Part shown: positions 23,959-34,475 of the stretch, piece after piece | How positions within the stretch are numbered: the stretch's first letter is position 1 | Layout of the letters: each line of letters starts with the position of its first letter | From: Branchinecta lynchi | Lineage: Eukaryota; Arthropoda; Branchiopoda; Anostraca; Branchinectidae | Direction: 5' to 3' | NCBI GenBank assembly: GCA_023053575.1 | Contig: JAKZAP010000012.1 | Span: 10,230,230-10,294,229 of the forward strand | DNA length: 64,000 nucleotides | Position numbers and translations under genes: made by a program | Notes under the pieces: generated by a model | Told to the model about the DNA's origin: nothing | The model's database searches: none | The model's input: only the letters and a program-made list of their open reading frames with translations

Positions 23959-24824
23959 GGGATCCGAAAACGTAAGTGGAGGGATACCTATGACATTGCA
24001 AAAGTTGTCCGTCTGTCTGTCCGTCTGTAAGCACGATAGCTCTCGAAGGGAATGATATATTTTGATGAAACTTGGTATGAGGATTATTTTCGTCAAGGGA
24101 AAGGTCGAGTTGGTAGATGGGCTATTTAGCCCTACATATAGGGGTGGGGGAGGGGGTTCAGATTTAGGGGCTAACAAAAATATTTTTAAACAGCTAATAA
24201 GATAGTCGATTAAGGGGTTAGAAGACATGCTGAACACGAATATGAAAAAAAAAAAATTCTCCCAGGACAAGTAGTTTGTCCGGAATCCGGCCAAAACCGG
24301 AAAGTTTGTTAAAAGCAAAAGTTTTATTTGAAGTTGATTAGATGTTCGATATAGGGTTAAGAAGGCATGCTGGAAATTTCTGTGCAAATCACTTTCTACC
24401 CGGACAAGTAGTTCGCCCAGAATCCGGCCAAAACCGGAAAATTTGTTATAAGTAAAAGTTTTATTTGAATTTGATTAGATGTTCGATATAGGGGCAAAGA
24501 GATTCGTTAAATTTGATTTTGAGCTTTATTTTTTTGCCGGACTGGTAGTTCCGGAATTCGGCCGAAACCGGAAATTTGGCAGAAGTAAGGCAGGAAGTCT
24601 CTATGAGTTTCGTCAGAATAGATATGACTTGCAAGGTTAAAGACATTATCTGAACTTGGTATTCTCAGATGATAGCTATTTGGCCTTAATCTGTTTCTAA
24701 ATTTCAGTAGTATCCTATAAATGTTAAAAAGAGTCTGGAGATGACTGGAACTGGCGAACACAAGACCCAATTGTCTGGATCAAATATTAAGTTTTTGGAT
24801 CCCGTCGAAACCTTTGGTCTTGTT
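23959..24824 (+). mobile_element. Family B element, copy 2
   Basis: Starts GGGATCCGAAAACGTAAGTG and ends CCTTTGGTCTTGTT; two internal ~125-bp units with CCGGAATCCGGCCAAAACCG. 866 bp. No coding sequence. Confidence 0.8.
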
Positions 24825-25136
24825 TTATTTCGAGTTATGTATTGTTAAGTTAAAACCGTAGCTTGCGTGTTGTTCGTTTTTATCTGCTTTTCTTTCCCCT
24901 CTGTACTCCACCACTGACATTTTATGTAAAGATGGGCAGATTCATTCAATCATTCAAATTAATACAGTTGAACATCTGATTGGCAAACATTACTCCATAA
25001 CAAACATTCCATTACTTAAAACGAACAAAATGGTTGAAGTATGTTATTCAGTCCAGTAATACACAAATCCTCAGTTTTACGGCACAGTGCTCCAACGTCG
25101 GGGAGCCATGCACTGAGCACGAGCACAGTAGGCCTC

Positions 25137-25305
25137 AAGGCCGTATCCAGGGGGGGGGAGGTTGACCCCCCCCCAGAAACATAAAAATAACGATTTTTAT
25201 AGGCTTTTCCCTCTGATCCGTGTGTTTTTTGTACTTTTTTGTCCAACCAGCAGGCAATAACCCCCCCCCCCCCCCCCCCCCCCCGAGATAAACTCCAGGA
25301 TAGGC
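25137..25305. mobile_element. hAT-like MITE, copy 2, degraded right end
   Basis: AAGGCCGTATCCAGGGGGGG, the core TAGGCTTTTCCCTCTGATC and a run of over 20 C match copy 1; the right end reads CTCCAGGATAGGCCTA and is shortened. Confidence 0.75.
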
Positions 25306-25310
25306 CTACC

Positions 25311-27470
25311 CCCAGGAAAGTGTATTTGGAGAAAAAAAAAATATTTCAGATTTTCAGCCCAGTTTTGAATCGGTTTCTGTTGTTGTTTTTTTCCAAAACC
25401 GCTTCACCCTGGATTACCCCCTTAGTCGTTCGTGTTACGTGCTACGTTCGTATTTTCTACATTGTTGTTGTATTGTGAGAGTTAATATTGCTAAGCGGGA
25501 CATGGGAATGGTGATCCCACCGACTAGCGAAGACAGAGTCATCTATGCAGTTCGCATCCCCATATTTGTCTGGATCTTATTGAAAATCATTGTCTTTTTC
25601 TGTATTTTATTTATTTTCTTTCATTTACTCAGCTTTTTCGAAATCGGGGGTTACAAATAAATACACCAAATAAACCAATACTGCAACCTGTCCAATGCAC
25701 CCACGTAAGATACAGTAACAGCTTTGTTCCGGCATTTGTTAAACTGTTTAACGCTTCATCCACCATTAAAGAGCCCACATGATTTTACGTTGTTTTTTAA
25801 GCACATGTGTTTGACCGTTTAGTAGACTGTAGAAACCGAAATAGCAGTTTACGCTTGCGTTTTCTTGTTTATATTATATTGATGTGTATTCATATGTTGA
25901 CGTTGGAATCGGTTAGCCGGCACACGCCTTGAGTAAGATTCTTAATGAATAAACGACTTGACTTATTACTTACTTACTTATTTCCTGTGGGTAAGAAAGT
26001 TGGAAGATAAGCATGCCGATGGCTCTTGGCAATCGAATCGGCTGTCAGAACGGATGGAAGTTCGGATTAGCCACGTGATAAAAGTGAATCGGATTTGGGG
26101 GAGGGGTCGTTAGGGGACTCTCACGAAGGGAAATGGAATAAGCTGTTGCCGTGGTAACTTACTCATAGGCGGTAGTTTTCATAGAAGAAATATCTCCGCT
26201 TCTTGACCCACAGTTTGTGCAACTTTCTTGGTGTCCCTTGGTGACCCAAGGGCACGAAACACCAACAGCCAAGAGTCCGAGGTCATTGACAAAAACAGAT
26301 ATTAAATGTAGGCGTCATGTATCAGACAAGCGAAGGAACTCCCACGTTTCAGTAGCACTTACGGAAAGTGTATTTGTTTCGTTTCTTTTTTTTGCAGTTT
26401 TAAACGGATAGTTTAGCAGTGGCAGAAGCTGTACCTCTCATACAGTCTATCCAGGTGTCTCGAAACCGATATCTGTAAAGCTTTGTTCCCCCCTTTGTCA
26501 AGTTTGCTAACGCCTGTGCTAGTAAGTAATTATGTACCTGAGGTTAACTATTTTTATTAAATATATTGGACGATTACTTTTATTTTATATTAATTCATAA
26601 GTGTTGACTGTAAATTGTATATATATTTTTATTGACGACCAAACGAATGTTCGGCTTGTCCGCTTCACGTTTTAGAAATAAATTGAATTGAAATTGGATT
26701 GAATAGAATTTGATTGGCGAAATTTTAGCGAGTGAAATGTATAACATCCAAGCAGTAAGAAATTGAAAAACTCGGGAAAACTTCCCGGCGGAAGTTTAAT
26801 GCGGCCGAAAGTCGGTAAAGGAAGATACATTTTCAGAACGGACCAATTGCTTGAGGCAGCTAATGTAAAGGGTGGTCTTTGAGATAAAGGAAAATGTTCA
26901 ATTACATTGTGCTATTAAGGTTTTCACTCGAGTGATTGCAGATGACCGGGAACTGGGTACCGCACAGAACCAAACAGTTCGAATGTAAGAAGAGATGATA
27001 TTTTAGGTATGCCTCGTCCTTTCTCGGTGGGCCAACGGTTCGACCAAAATCCGGCGGATACCGGAAAGGCGGAATAGTTCTTATTCAGGTTGCTGGATTT
27101 ATAGATATAGAAGAGAAAAGAATGGGGAGTGTTTTCTTCCAGTTCTGTTCTGTGGAATCGAAATCGACCGGAGCTTGGGCTATGTTAATCAATGAATCGT
27201 AAACCCTGCAAAGAAGACATTTTCAAGGATAGTCAAGGACTGCAGAAATTTCGCCGTCGCGTCACATACACTGTATTACTTTTGCGTGTTATACATCGTC
27301 AGAGAATTTGGGTAACAATAAAACAAAGATAGAAATTACGACGTTAGAATTTGGAATAATATTTTGTCATTACCAAAAATCATGGACAACTGGGCCGGTC
27401 TGGGCCCAACCAGCGCACGGCGTTCTCCGCGGGTTCCTGGGCCGAAGATCATAAATGCTGTGTTTCTTTT
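25311..27470. other. Intronic stretch, no exon seen
   Basis: No conserved coding segment. Contains an A-rich tract at 25329, a retroelement-like 3' tail around 25600-25665 (TTTACTCAGCTTTTTCGAAA), an ACTT run near 25967 and otherwise apparently unique sequence. Confidence 0.5.
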
Positions 27471-27474
27471 TAAG

Positions 27475-27553
27475 TGTGTGTTTATTGATTCTCTTCACTT
27501 ACTCCGCTTTTAAAATGGCGGGTTATGAATTAGTTACTTACTTACTTATTTTA
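27475..27553 (+). mobile_element. Retroelement 3' tail (family M)
   Basis: CACTTACTCCGCTTTTAAAA TGGCGGGTTATGAATTAGTT followed by (ACTT)n. The same 3' end with differing simple tails occurs near 25608, 38735 (complement), 44930, 52927 and 62130. A shared short 3' end plus variable tail is typical of SINE/LINE pairs. Confidence 0.65.
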
Positions 27554-27631
27554 AAGAGTCGCGTTGAAAAACTTCTCAAAGGAGGGAAGAATTTTCTCTC
27601 GTACCGCGCCATGATTACGGTTTGAATATTA

Positions 27632-28020
27632 AGCCGCTTTCACACTGACGCGTTGTTGCGATGCGCTGCGTATGCGTTTATCTTGCGCTGCGTACAGGTT
27701 GCGTAGCGTATCTTTCACACCTGCGCGACAAGCTTTCAGGCTGGATGAGTATTTAGCGTTTTACTTTCTCGGTTTCTTTCATCATTACTAAGTTTTCCTT
27801 CATCGTTAGTAGGTTTTCTCCAGTTTGTCTTGAGAAACTTCCATTTTTCACTGGAAAACCTGATACGTATGCGTCGACGCAACGGAAGAATAGAACTTGG
27901 TTCTGTTCTTGCGTTGCGTTTTATTTGTCTTCGTAAGCTCTGCGTTGCGTCACCGCAAGCGCGACGCAGAGGTTGCGCAGCTCAGTGTGGAAGCCTCAAA
28001 GCGTCAGTGTGAAAGCGGCT
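27632..28020. mobile_element. MITE, PIF/Harbinger-like (TTA target duplication)
   Basis: TIR AGCCGCTTTCACACTGACGC at the left and GCGTCAGTGTGAAAGCGGCT at the right, perfect over 20 bp; TTA at 27629-27631 and 28021-28023. Length 389 bp; interior rich in GCGTTGCG/CGCAACGC. Different family from the 13.6 kb MITE. Confidence 0.9.
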
Positions 28021-28387
28021 TTAGAAACTGGCTGCGCTTCCTGTCTCTAGGGTCTTAAACGGTCGGGGGATGTGAGGAAGGGGAATTATATACCGATGAT
28101 TAGGATGTTTCAGTAGTTTGTTACCACACTTAGTGTAAAGTTGGTGTCTAAGGGCCGACGTTTCGACAAGGATTTCAGGTGAAACTTATAGAAGGGAAAC
28201 GCAACGGATTTTGGGAGGGGATTTCAAGGGTCGCACCTGCAGTCCGTGGAGAATGTCCTGACTGAAGACCTACCAACGGGCTCCAGTCTCGGAAGGGCCC
28301 AAGTAGTAATTATCTATGTAAACAAGTATAGGCGGTACTTGCCTATTTCATGTCTGAGTATGCTTGTCTATTTTCTAAAGTTGTACT

Positions 28388-28600
28388 ATGAATGAATGAA
28401 TTTATTGCAGGAAGAAAACGCATGGGGTCATGGCAACAAAAAAAAGAATACAATACTTCCTATCTTTTCTAATAGCCACTCGTCCCTAGTAATTCCCACC
28501 CCAAATACTTCGACCCTTAAATCACTCAATCCTTCACATTCACACATGAAGTGGAACACATCGGGCAAAAGTAAGGGGCCATTCTTTAACCTATGTTAAA
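28388..28600 (-). mobile_element. LINE 3'-end fragment
   Basis: (ATGA)n ATTTATTGCAGG, then GGGGTCATGGCAACAAAAAA and CACATTCACACATGAAGTGG. The same blocks in the same order occur at 46966-47230, where the complement encodes a C-rich terminal domain of a non-LTR element. Ends about 200 bp before the 28808 exon. Confidence 0.55.
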
Positions 28601-28807
28601 TAATAAACAAATTATAGTAAAAAGCCGGATAAAGGGTGTATAGCCCCGGGGTATATAACCGAGTGGTCGCGACTCAATTAACCGCTTAGGGGGCACTGGG
28701 GGCCGGCTTATAGTCTAGGCAAGGGAATTTTCATATCTTTTAATTTCCTTCTCTTCCCGGATGAAACCCACAACCTTCCAATTGACTGCCATACATTTAT
28801 TTTTCAG

Positions 28808-29068
28808 ATTTGATCGACGTCGTCAGAGATCAGCTTTACGGTGCTGATTACGACATTCGCCGAAGACCCCGACAAAATACAAATCAGAAAAGACAGGTCG
28901 AGGTCCACTCATCGAGTCCTGGCTGGAGGACTACTGGCAAGCCTGTAAAGATCGCCCCACCCCCACACCAGATGGCAAAGCTCTGATGTGCGCCTACAAG
29001 CTTTGTCGCGTGGAGTTCAAATATTGGGGCATGCAGTCGAAAATCGAAAAATTTATCCCACGATATCG
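28808..29068 (+). CDS. PITPNM: rdgB/PITPNM exon: PITP domain, with three single-base frame breaks
   Basis: Acceptor TTTTTCAG, donor GTAAGT. Homology is unmistakable but spread over all three frames: LIDVVRDQLYGADYDI (to about 28857), AEDPDK (28859-28876), YKSEKTGRGPLIESWLEDYW through YWGMQSKIEKFI (28878-29057), HDI (29059-29067). One surplus base at each switch explains this: about 28858, one A of the run 28874-28877, and one C of 29057-29059. Read straight through, the incoming frame meets TGA at 28984-28986. The sum of the excesses is three, so exon length (261) keeps the phase needed by both neighbours. This pattern suggests base-calling errors in an otherwise intact, conserved exon; a real damaged allele is the alternative. 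The segment carries the conserved SEKTGRGPL and CRVEFKYWGMQSKIE motifs of the family. Confidence 0.9.
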
Positions 29069-29194
29069 GTAAGTGCTGTCACTGATCGTACTGGTAGTGT
29101 TTTTCGTTTCGTGGTAGTGGACTAGTGGAACTGATCGATAAGAATATTTCATGGGTTTCTACTTTCCGGTCGTAATCTGACGATGGGACAAATA

Positions 29195-29310
29195 CCATGT
29201 TTACGGGATTCGGCGAAGACCGGAAATCTACAAGACCCGATTGTCTGGATGAAGAAGTCCGGTAAATATCCCACATACGGATCCCAACGGAACCTTTGGT
29301 CTTGTTCAGA
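29195..29310 (+). mobile_element. Family B tail fragment
   Basis: TTCGGCGAAGACCGGAAATC, CAAGACCCGATTGTCTGGAT and CGGAACCTTTGGTCTTGTT match the last 100 bp of family B. Confidence 0.7.
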
Positions 29311-29782
29311 TAGTATTCTTTAATTTTATTATTTTCAAAAGATTCGTTTATGAAAGTCTATTGTTTCATAATTAGCGTGGTAACGAGCTTCTTTAGAAAG
29401 ATTTTCTAGCTTTATAGGGTTTGATTGTAAGCTGTGAACCATATTTTCGGTTCCGATTCTTCGTTACTGAAGGGTTTATGCCAACGTTTTCACATTCATT
29501 CCTTTAGGTTTCGATTCAGACTCTAGTATTCGGAGTCTTTCGTCGTCCTTATTTAAGAACATGTCCGTATTTCCATCTCCCTGTCCAAGGGTCCAATCCA
29601 TGAACATATCATTTTTAATACTGTTTCTTTCCCGTCTTTCCTGTAATGTCAATGCAACCTACGTCCGTAATCGATCCACCCTTTCTTAAAGGACCTGTCT
29701 TACCTATAATACTAACGCAATCTACTTCCACAATCACGCCATATATTTCTAAGCCCAGAGACCGCAATTTTATACGGTGGCA

Positions 29783-29975
29783 TTCTAACCCCTCTAACGA
29801 AACCACGCTGATATTCTCACTTGCTGTCTTCTGCTACCTTTGATGTGTTGTCTGCTAGAAGTTTTTCCATCAGAAAAAACGGTTATGTAAATTGTTTCCC
29901 TGTTTTCGCTATAAGTCAGCACCGACTATGGATACCCGACAAAGTAGAGCAGAGTTACAGCCATTTGCTGAGCTT
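29783..29975 (+). repeat. Dispersed repeat G, copy 2
   Basis: TCTAACCCCTCTAACGAAAC, TTCTCACTTGCTGTCTTCTG and TTTTTCCATCAGAAAAAACG align with copies at 22.7 and 53.1 kb. Confidence 0.65.
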
Positions 29976-30855
29976 TAAGTTGACGCCTGTCTACTTGACA
30001 GGAAAAGACCGTAAACGTGCGTGTGTCGTGGGGTCATCTAGACCCGGTGTGCTTTCATTGGCCGAAAACCGCCAAAATAGCCACTTACGGCACGTTACGA
30101 TCGCTTCCGACAGTTTTCGATTACCAGTGGAGGACCCACTTACGACCCGCCTCTGGCTGTTAATTTTCTTCTCTGTGGCTTTTGCGGTGGGCTTTATGTC
30201 GAACGAATTGTGAGGATGCGCATAACTGTTACAGCACTGAGGTCGGAAGCCAAAATTGACAAATTTGATCAAGTTGACAGAACGGAGACACAGTTTAAAA
30301 CATAGCTAGGCCTAAGAGGTATTGAAAAGTGCCAAGCGAACCTAGACAACCGTACACCAAGTAGTGATTTGTCTGTGTGTACTTTATGCTAGCATTTTGT
30401 GCGGTCGAAAAAAATCTAATCCCGAAAGAATTTCATGAAGGGCCTGTCGGGCATCTATTCGACTGCGCATGGTTGTAGTACAGCGATCAGATAGTTAGAC
30501 GGAGGTTCTACCTCTTATTTTGTTCTTGGTTTTTAGGCACTACCTTGTAAACAATTAATTTTTGCGAATTTTAGGAAGTCTTCCTTTCACTTTTGTTTTC
30601 TGTCTTGGTCGAAATGTGTTGCCATTGAGGACAGAAATGTTTGGTTCCTAAAATCTAGTCTCATTTTGGCAGTGACCCATAAAAGAGATATGACGCAATA
30701 GCTGAAGAAGTTTCTTTTCGGGGGGGCCTTCCAACTCCGTGTAGTCAGAAAATTGATCCATCTCTCCTTCTCATATTGTTAATCGATCTTCCTACGGCTA
30801 ATGGTCCATTTCCACACTACGTAAAATCCGAGGCGTGTTTTGAAATCCGAGCGTA
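29976..30855. other. Intronic stretch, no exon seen
   Basis: A 130-codon + frame at 29821-30213 overlaps repeat G and has no domain I recognise. A partial duplication of a CCCATAAAAGAGATATGACG block (30668) with GACCCACAAGAGTGGCATGT (31018) brackets the hairpin that follows. Confidence 0.45.
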
Positions 30856-30981
30856 TTTTACGCACGTTTTGAGCTTGAAAATATTTCTAGGCAATACGGA
30901 CGTGTTTGAGAAATCGGTCCGTTTTGTATCTAATACCTACGTATTGCTAGAAATCTTTTCAAGCTCAAAACGTGCGTAAAA
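30856..30981. repeat. Long inverted repeat (hairpin)
   Basis: Left arm TTTTACGCACGTTTTGAGCT plus TGAAAATATTTCTAGGCAATACG to 30898; right arm 30940-30981 is its near-complement, CGTATTGCTAGAAATC through CGTGCGTAAAA. Loop about 41 bases. Likely a small foldback element. Confidence 0.85.
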
Positions 30982-31061
30982 CCACCATAATATAACAACA
31001 ACAAACACTCTGAAAGGGACCCACAAGAGTGGCATGTCGCAGTAGTTGAAGTCCCTTATAT

Positions 31062-31451
31062 CAGGGACCCATAAATTTCCTATAATGACTCGCCATTCAG
31101 GGGGGCTTGTCAATAAGAGATTTCTGATTCGCTCTTGACCGAGCGTCAGATAGTTCGAGAAATACCCACGGGGATAAATTACCCGACTATCCAGAGAGAC
31201 AAAATTTTTAGCAGCTGTTTTGCTGAACTAGGAATATTTCTCTGTAATGGAAGAGTATCCTGGGTCTTTTGTCCTAGCATAGGTACCTGGTGGCATGCTG
31301 GCAATTTTGTCTATCTGAGCAAGAACGCCGATTCGATCCAAGCCGAATTTTTGGAAACTAGGTGAGGCTCAGGCAACATAGCAACATAGAAGCATAGAAA
31401 ATGACTAGCCCCCTGAATGGCGAGTCATTACAGGAAATTTATGGGTCCCTG
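31062..31451. mobile_element. hAT-like element with ~45-bp TIRs
   Basis: CAGGGACCCATAAATTTCCT at the left and AGGAAATTTATGGGTCCCTG at the right; the inverted repeats continue through AATGACTCGCCATTCAGGGG. Flanks CCTTATAT and CCTATATA suggest an imperfect 8-bp duplication. A 76-codon internal frame (31135-31365) is unassigned. Confidence 0.8.
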
Positions 31452-32394
31452 CCTATATAAAATGCCATCGCTACGTAAAATGGTCGTTTCCTCTAAGTTG
31501 AAAGAGCTGCAAACAAGGTCTGTCATCTTCAAACCGTGAAGATTGAATGGAATTTTGGTGCTGAAGATAGAGAGAGAATTTCCCGGGAAAAGGTCAAAGG
31601 CTAGAAGGGTCGTGAAAGTTCACGTGATGGAAATATAAAGCGAAGGCAGAGTTTTGGAAAGTTCGCTTCGTTGGAATTGATCTTTTCCCGGAACAGCGAA
31701 TTCGTAAAGGTTAATTGACTTATTAATGGGGGAGAAAGGAAGTGACCTTTTTGGAGCAGCGATTATTTGTTGCTATACTTAACCCACTCAATCTTGAAGA
31801 TTTCGGGAGAAAGGGGGGAGCAATTTTCTGTCAACAGTTGTGCCAACTACCCAGACATGTCTGTTGATGATTTTCTGTTTTGATTTGTTCGTCCTCCACG
31901 AAAGGTCACACATATTCATAGGGGCGTCGCTAGCTAAAATCGAGAGGGGTTGGCAGGGTCGGCGCCCTGCCGCCTGCTTCAGCTTTTCGTTGCACATAAA
32001 AATCATGCCCGGGCCCCACTATAGTCACACCCCTGGTCACACCTAGTAATAACGCCGGTAATAAGACCGTCTTACGGTCGAAATTGGGAGGAAAAGACGC
32101 TGAAATCCTTAAGATTGTCGAGATGGAAAAATCCATTTTAGCCAGTTTTGTTTACGTTTGAGTGATGATGATGTTAATATATCTTGAGTTTCTTCGTTCC
32201 AGATGTGACCAGGATGAAATGTAAGAGTGGGTAATTAACCAAATTAACGAACCAATTTACGTACAGGTGTGACTGAATGTGGCCCAGGCATAAAACTTGT
32301 GATACCTGCATGCGTTGAAGACCAAGAAGCCTATTCGTATTTCCAAGCTCAGGGCGGTTTGAAAGGCTTGGGCGTGAGAGGTGACTAAAGTCCG
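31452..32394. other. Intronic stretch, no exon seen
   Basis: No conserved coding segment. 31917-32036 has ends TAGGGGCGTCGCTAGC and CACACCCCTGG that could be a further MITE, not proven. Confidence 0.4.
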
Positions 32395-32613
32395 GTCTTC
32401 ACCTCCCGGAACTTCCGGAATCTGGGCTTCCAGATTATTCTTTGACGCTTCCGTAAATTGTATCTGGAATATGAACCGGTCCAAACGTATATCAGAATAA
32501 TCCGGAAAAAAGGGGCTTTTGAACTTCCAGATTTCCGGAATTTTTAAATATCGCATAAGAAATTAAAAAAAAATCTCGAAAATATGGGAACCCAGATTCC
32601 GGAAGGTGAAGAC
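32395..32613. mobile_element. MITE with imperfect TIRs
   Basis: GTCTTCACCTCCCGGAACTT CCGGAATCTGGGC at the left; AACCCAGATTCCGGAAGGTG AAGAC at the right, identical in complement except for about 9 bp missing on the right. 219 bp. Confidence 0.7.
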
Positions 32614-32932
32614 TCAGTCTAACACAAAATATAGGACTAGCAGATGTCCGGCAATTCTCAGGATTAATACCAGTTATACACAATAGCCAAGAAACACAGC
32701 ACCACAAGCGGGAAACGGTACGAATTTAAAGAAACATTAAAGCTAGTATCTGTAAGGTTAAAGCGAAGGTGAACGTCATTCGTAATAAGAGGAATTCGCT
32801 TCCGTAATAGCCAGACCCGCAGCAGTTTCTCATGACTTTATATCAGACATAATGAAACTGAGCGCCGCCGGCGAAATTTTAAAGTAGAAAAAAAAATTGA
32901 AACAGAGCAGACTTGTTCAGAATTTACAGTTA

Positions 32933-34475
32933 AACAAGAGCTAGACCTCATATGGCACTTGCAAGCACGGTGGCATCTATTTCAGTTCTAGGGAGGTGGT
33001 TGGGTCGTTCTTGTACTGCGATATGAATGAAGAGTCGCCTTGTCAATGGCTCAGTTGGTATTGTACTTACCCGCAAAAGTAGTGGTCAGTTTGTCTTGAA
33101 TCTGAGCATTTTTCGTGAAATCCCCCCCCCACCACCACCACCGTCTTCGGATTCGGTCCGGACCCTAAAATATGTCATCTAGGGCATATGATGTCTCTAC
33201 TTTCCCAAGTTTCATTAAAATCGCTCCACCTGTTTGATGCCTATGCGAGACACAGAAATTCCGGGTCTCCCCCTCCAACTCCCCCCACTGTGGCCGAATA
33301 TGACTCGGATACATAAACTTCGATCTCTGACATCTCCTCTTCCCGTCCACACAGTTTGACTCGAACCGGAGCATATCTACAAATTTCCAGTTCCCGCTTC
33401 TTCCTCCTCCTACCGTGGCCGGATCCAAACCGGACGCCAAATAACGAATCTAGGACGAATAAACTCGTCAAAACGTTTCAGGACTCCCTTCCAACTCCCC
33501 CAACCATGGCTGCAGTGGTGTTTTTGTTTTGCATACCTAGGTCATCAGTTCTTATCACCCATGAAGCTTCACTCCAATCGGACCACCTGTTCGCAACCTA
33601 CGTAAGTCAGTAACTCGCGATCAGTGGAATTCCGGGAAACCTCCTCCAACTCCCTCCAAAGATCCCAGATAAGTTCTGGTTCTGTTAAGAACGTTTCTAC
33701 GGCTTATGCTTCTTTTTCCTACCAAATTCTATCCCAGTCCCACGACTCTGAGCCATTCTCGGTATTTCAGGTGCCCCCTTAACTCCCCCCACAAGTATCG
33801 GATCCGATCCGGACTTCACGTGGAACATCTGAGACGATAGCTCTTTCCACTTGCTAAGTTTCGTTCTAATCCGTTCAGCCGTTCAAAAGTTATGCATCCC
33901 ACTAGATGTCGGATTCCCCATCCCTCCACTCGCCCGACGATGGTCGGATCGGGGATACGACTATTATCAAGGCAGTCTGTTCCGGTCCCCGATATGCCTA
34001 CAAAATCTCATCTTCCTAGTACCGAACTCGCAGGATCACCAAATTCCCCCCCCCCCTCCCCCCACAGTGTCCGAATCTGGTCCGGTTATGTCAACGATGT
34101 ATCTAGGACTTGCGCGTTTACTTCCCACCAACTTTCGTCTCGATCCCTCCACTCTAATAAGCGTTCCCTCCACTCTAAGCGTTTCCCAAGATTTCCGGCT
34201 CCCCCTCCACCTCCCCCCAAAGTCACCGGATCCGGTCCGAAGTTTAAGTGGATCGTCTGAGGCACGAGATCTTTCCAAAAATCAAATTTGATTAAGATCC
34301 GATTACCCGTTCAAAAGTCATAAATACCTCAAGATTCCATATTCCCCCTCCCTCCACTCCCCCCACGTTGCTCGGATCGGGGAAGTGGCTATTTGCAGCC
34401 ACTCGCCCGACCGACGGATGGACAGAAATTGCGATCGCTATATGGCACTTGGCTGAAGGGCTAGTGCCATAAAAA
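32933..34475 (+). mobile_element. Family A element, shortened copy
   Basis: Left end AACAAGAGCTAGACCTCATA TGGCACTTGCAAG; right end GCGATCGCTATATGGCACTT GGCTGAAGGGCTAGTGCCAT plus A-run. About 1.5 kb: left block order as in the 5-10 kb copies, fewer C-rich units. Lies in the intron between the 28808 and 36550 exons. Confidence 0.82.

Noticed and set aside
29821..30213. 130-codon + ORF
   Set aside because: Its start lies in dispersed repeat G, other copies of which are not open in this frame; no domain recognised.
31917..32036. hAT-like MITE with GGTCACAC duplications
   Set aside because: The candidate duplications are not adjacent to the presumed ends, and the inverted repeat is short.
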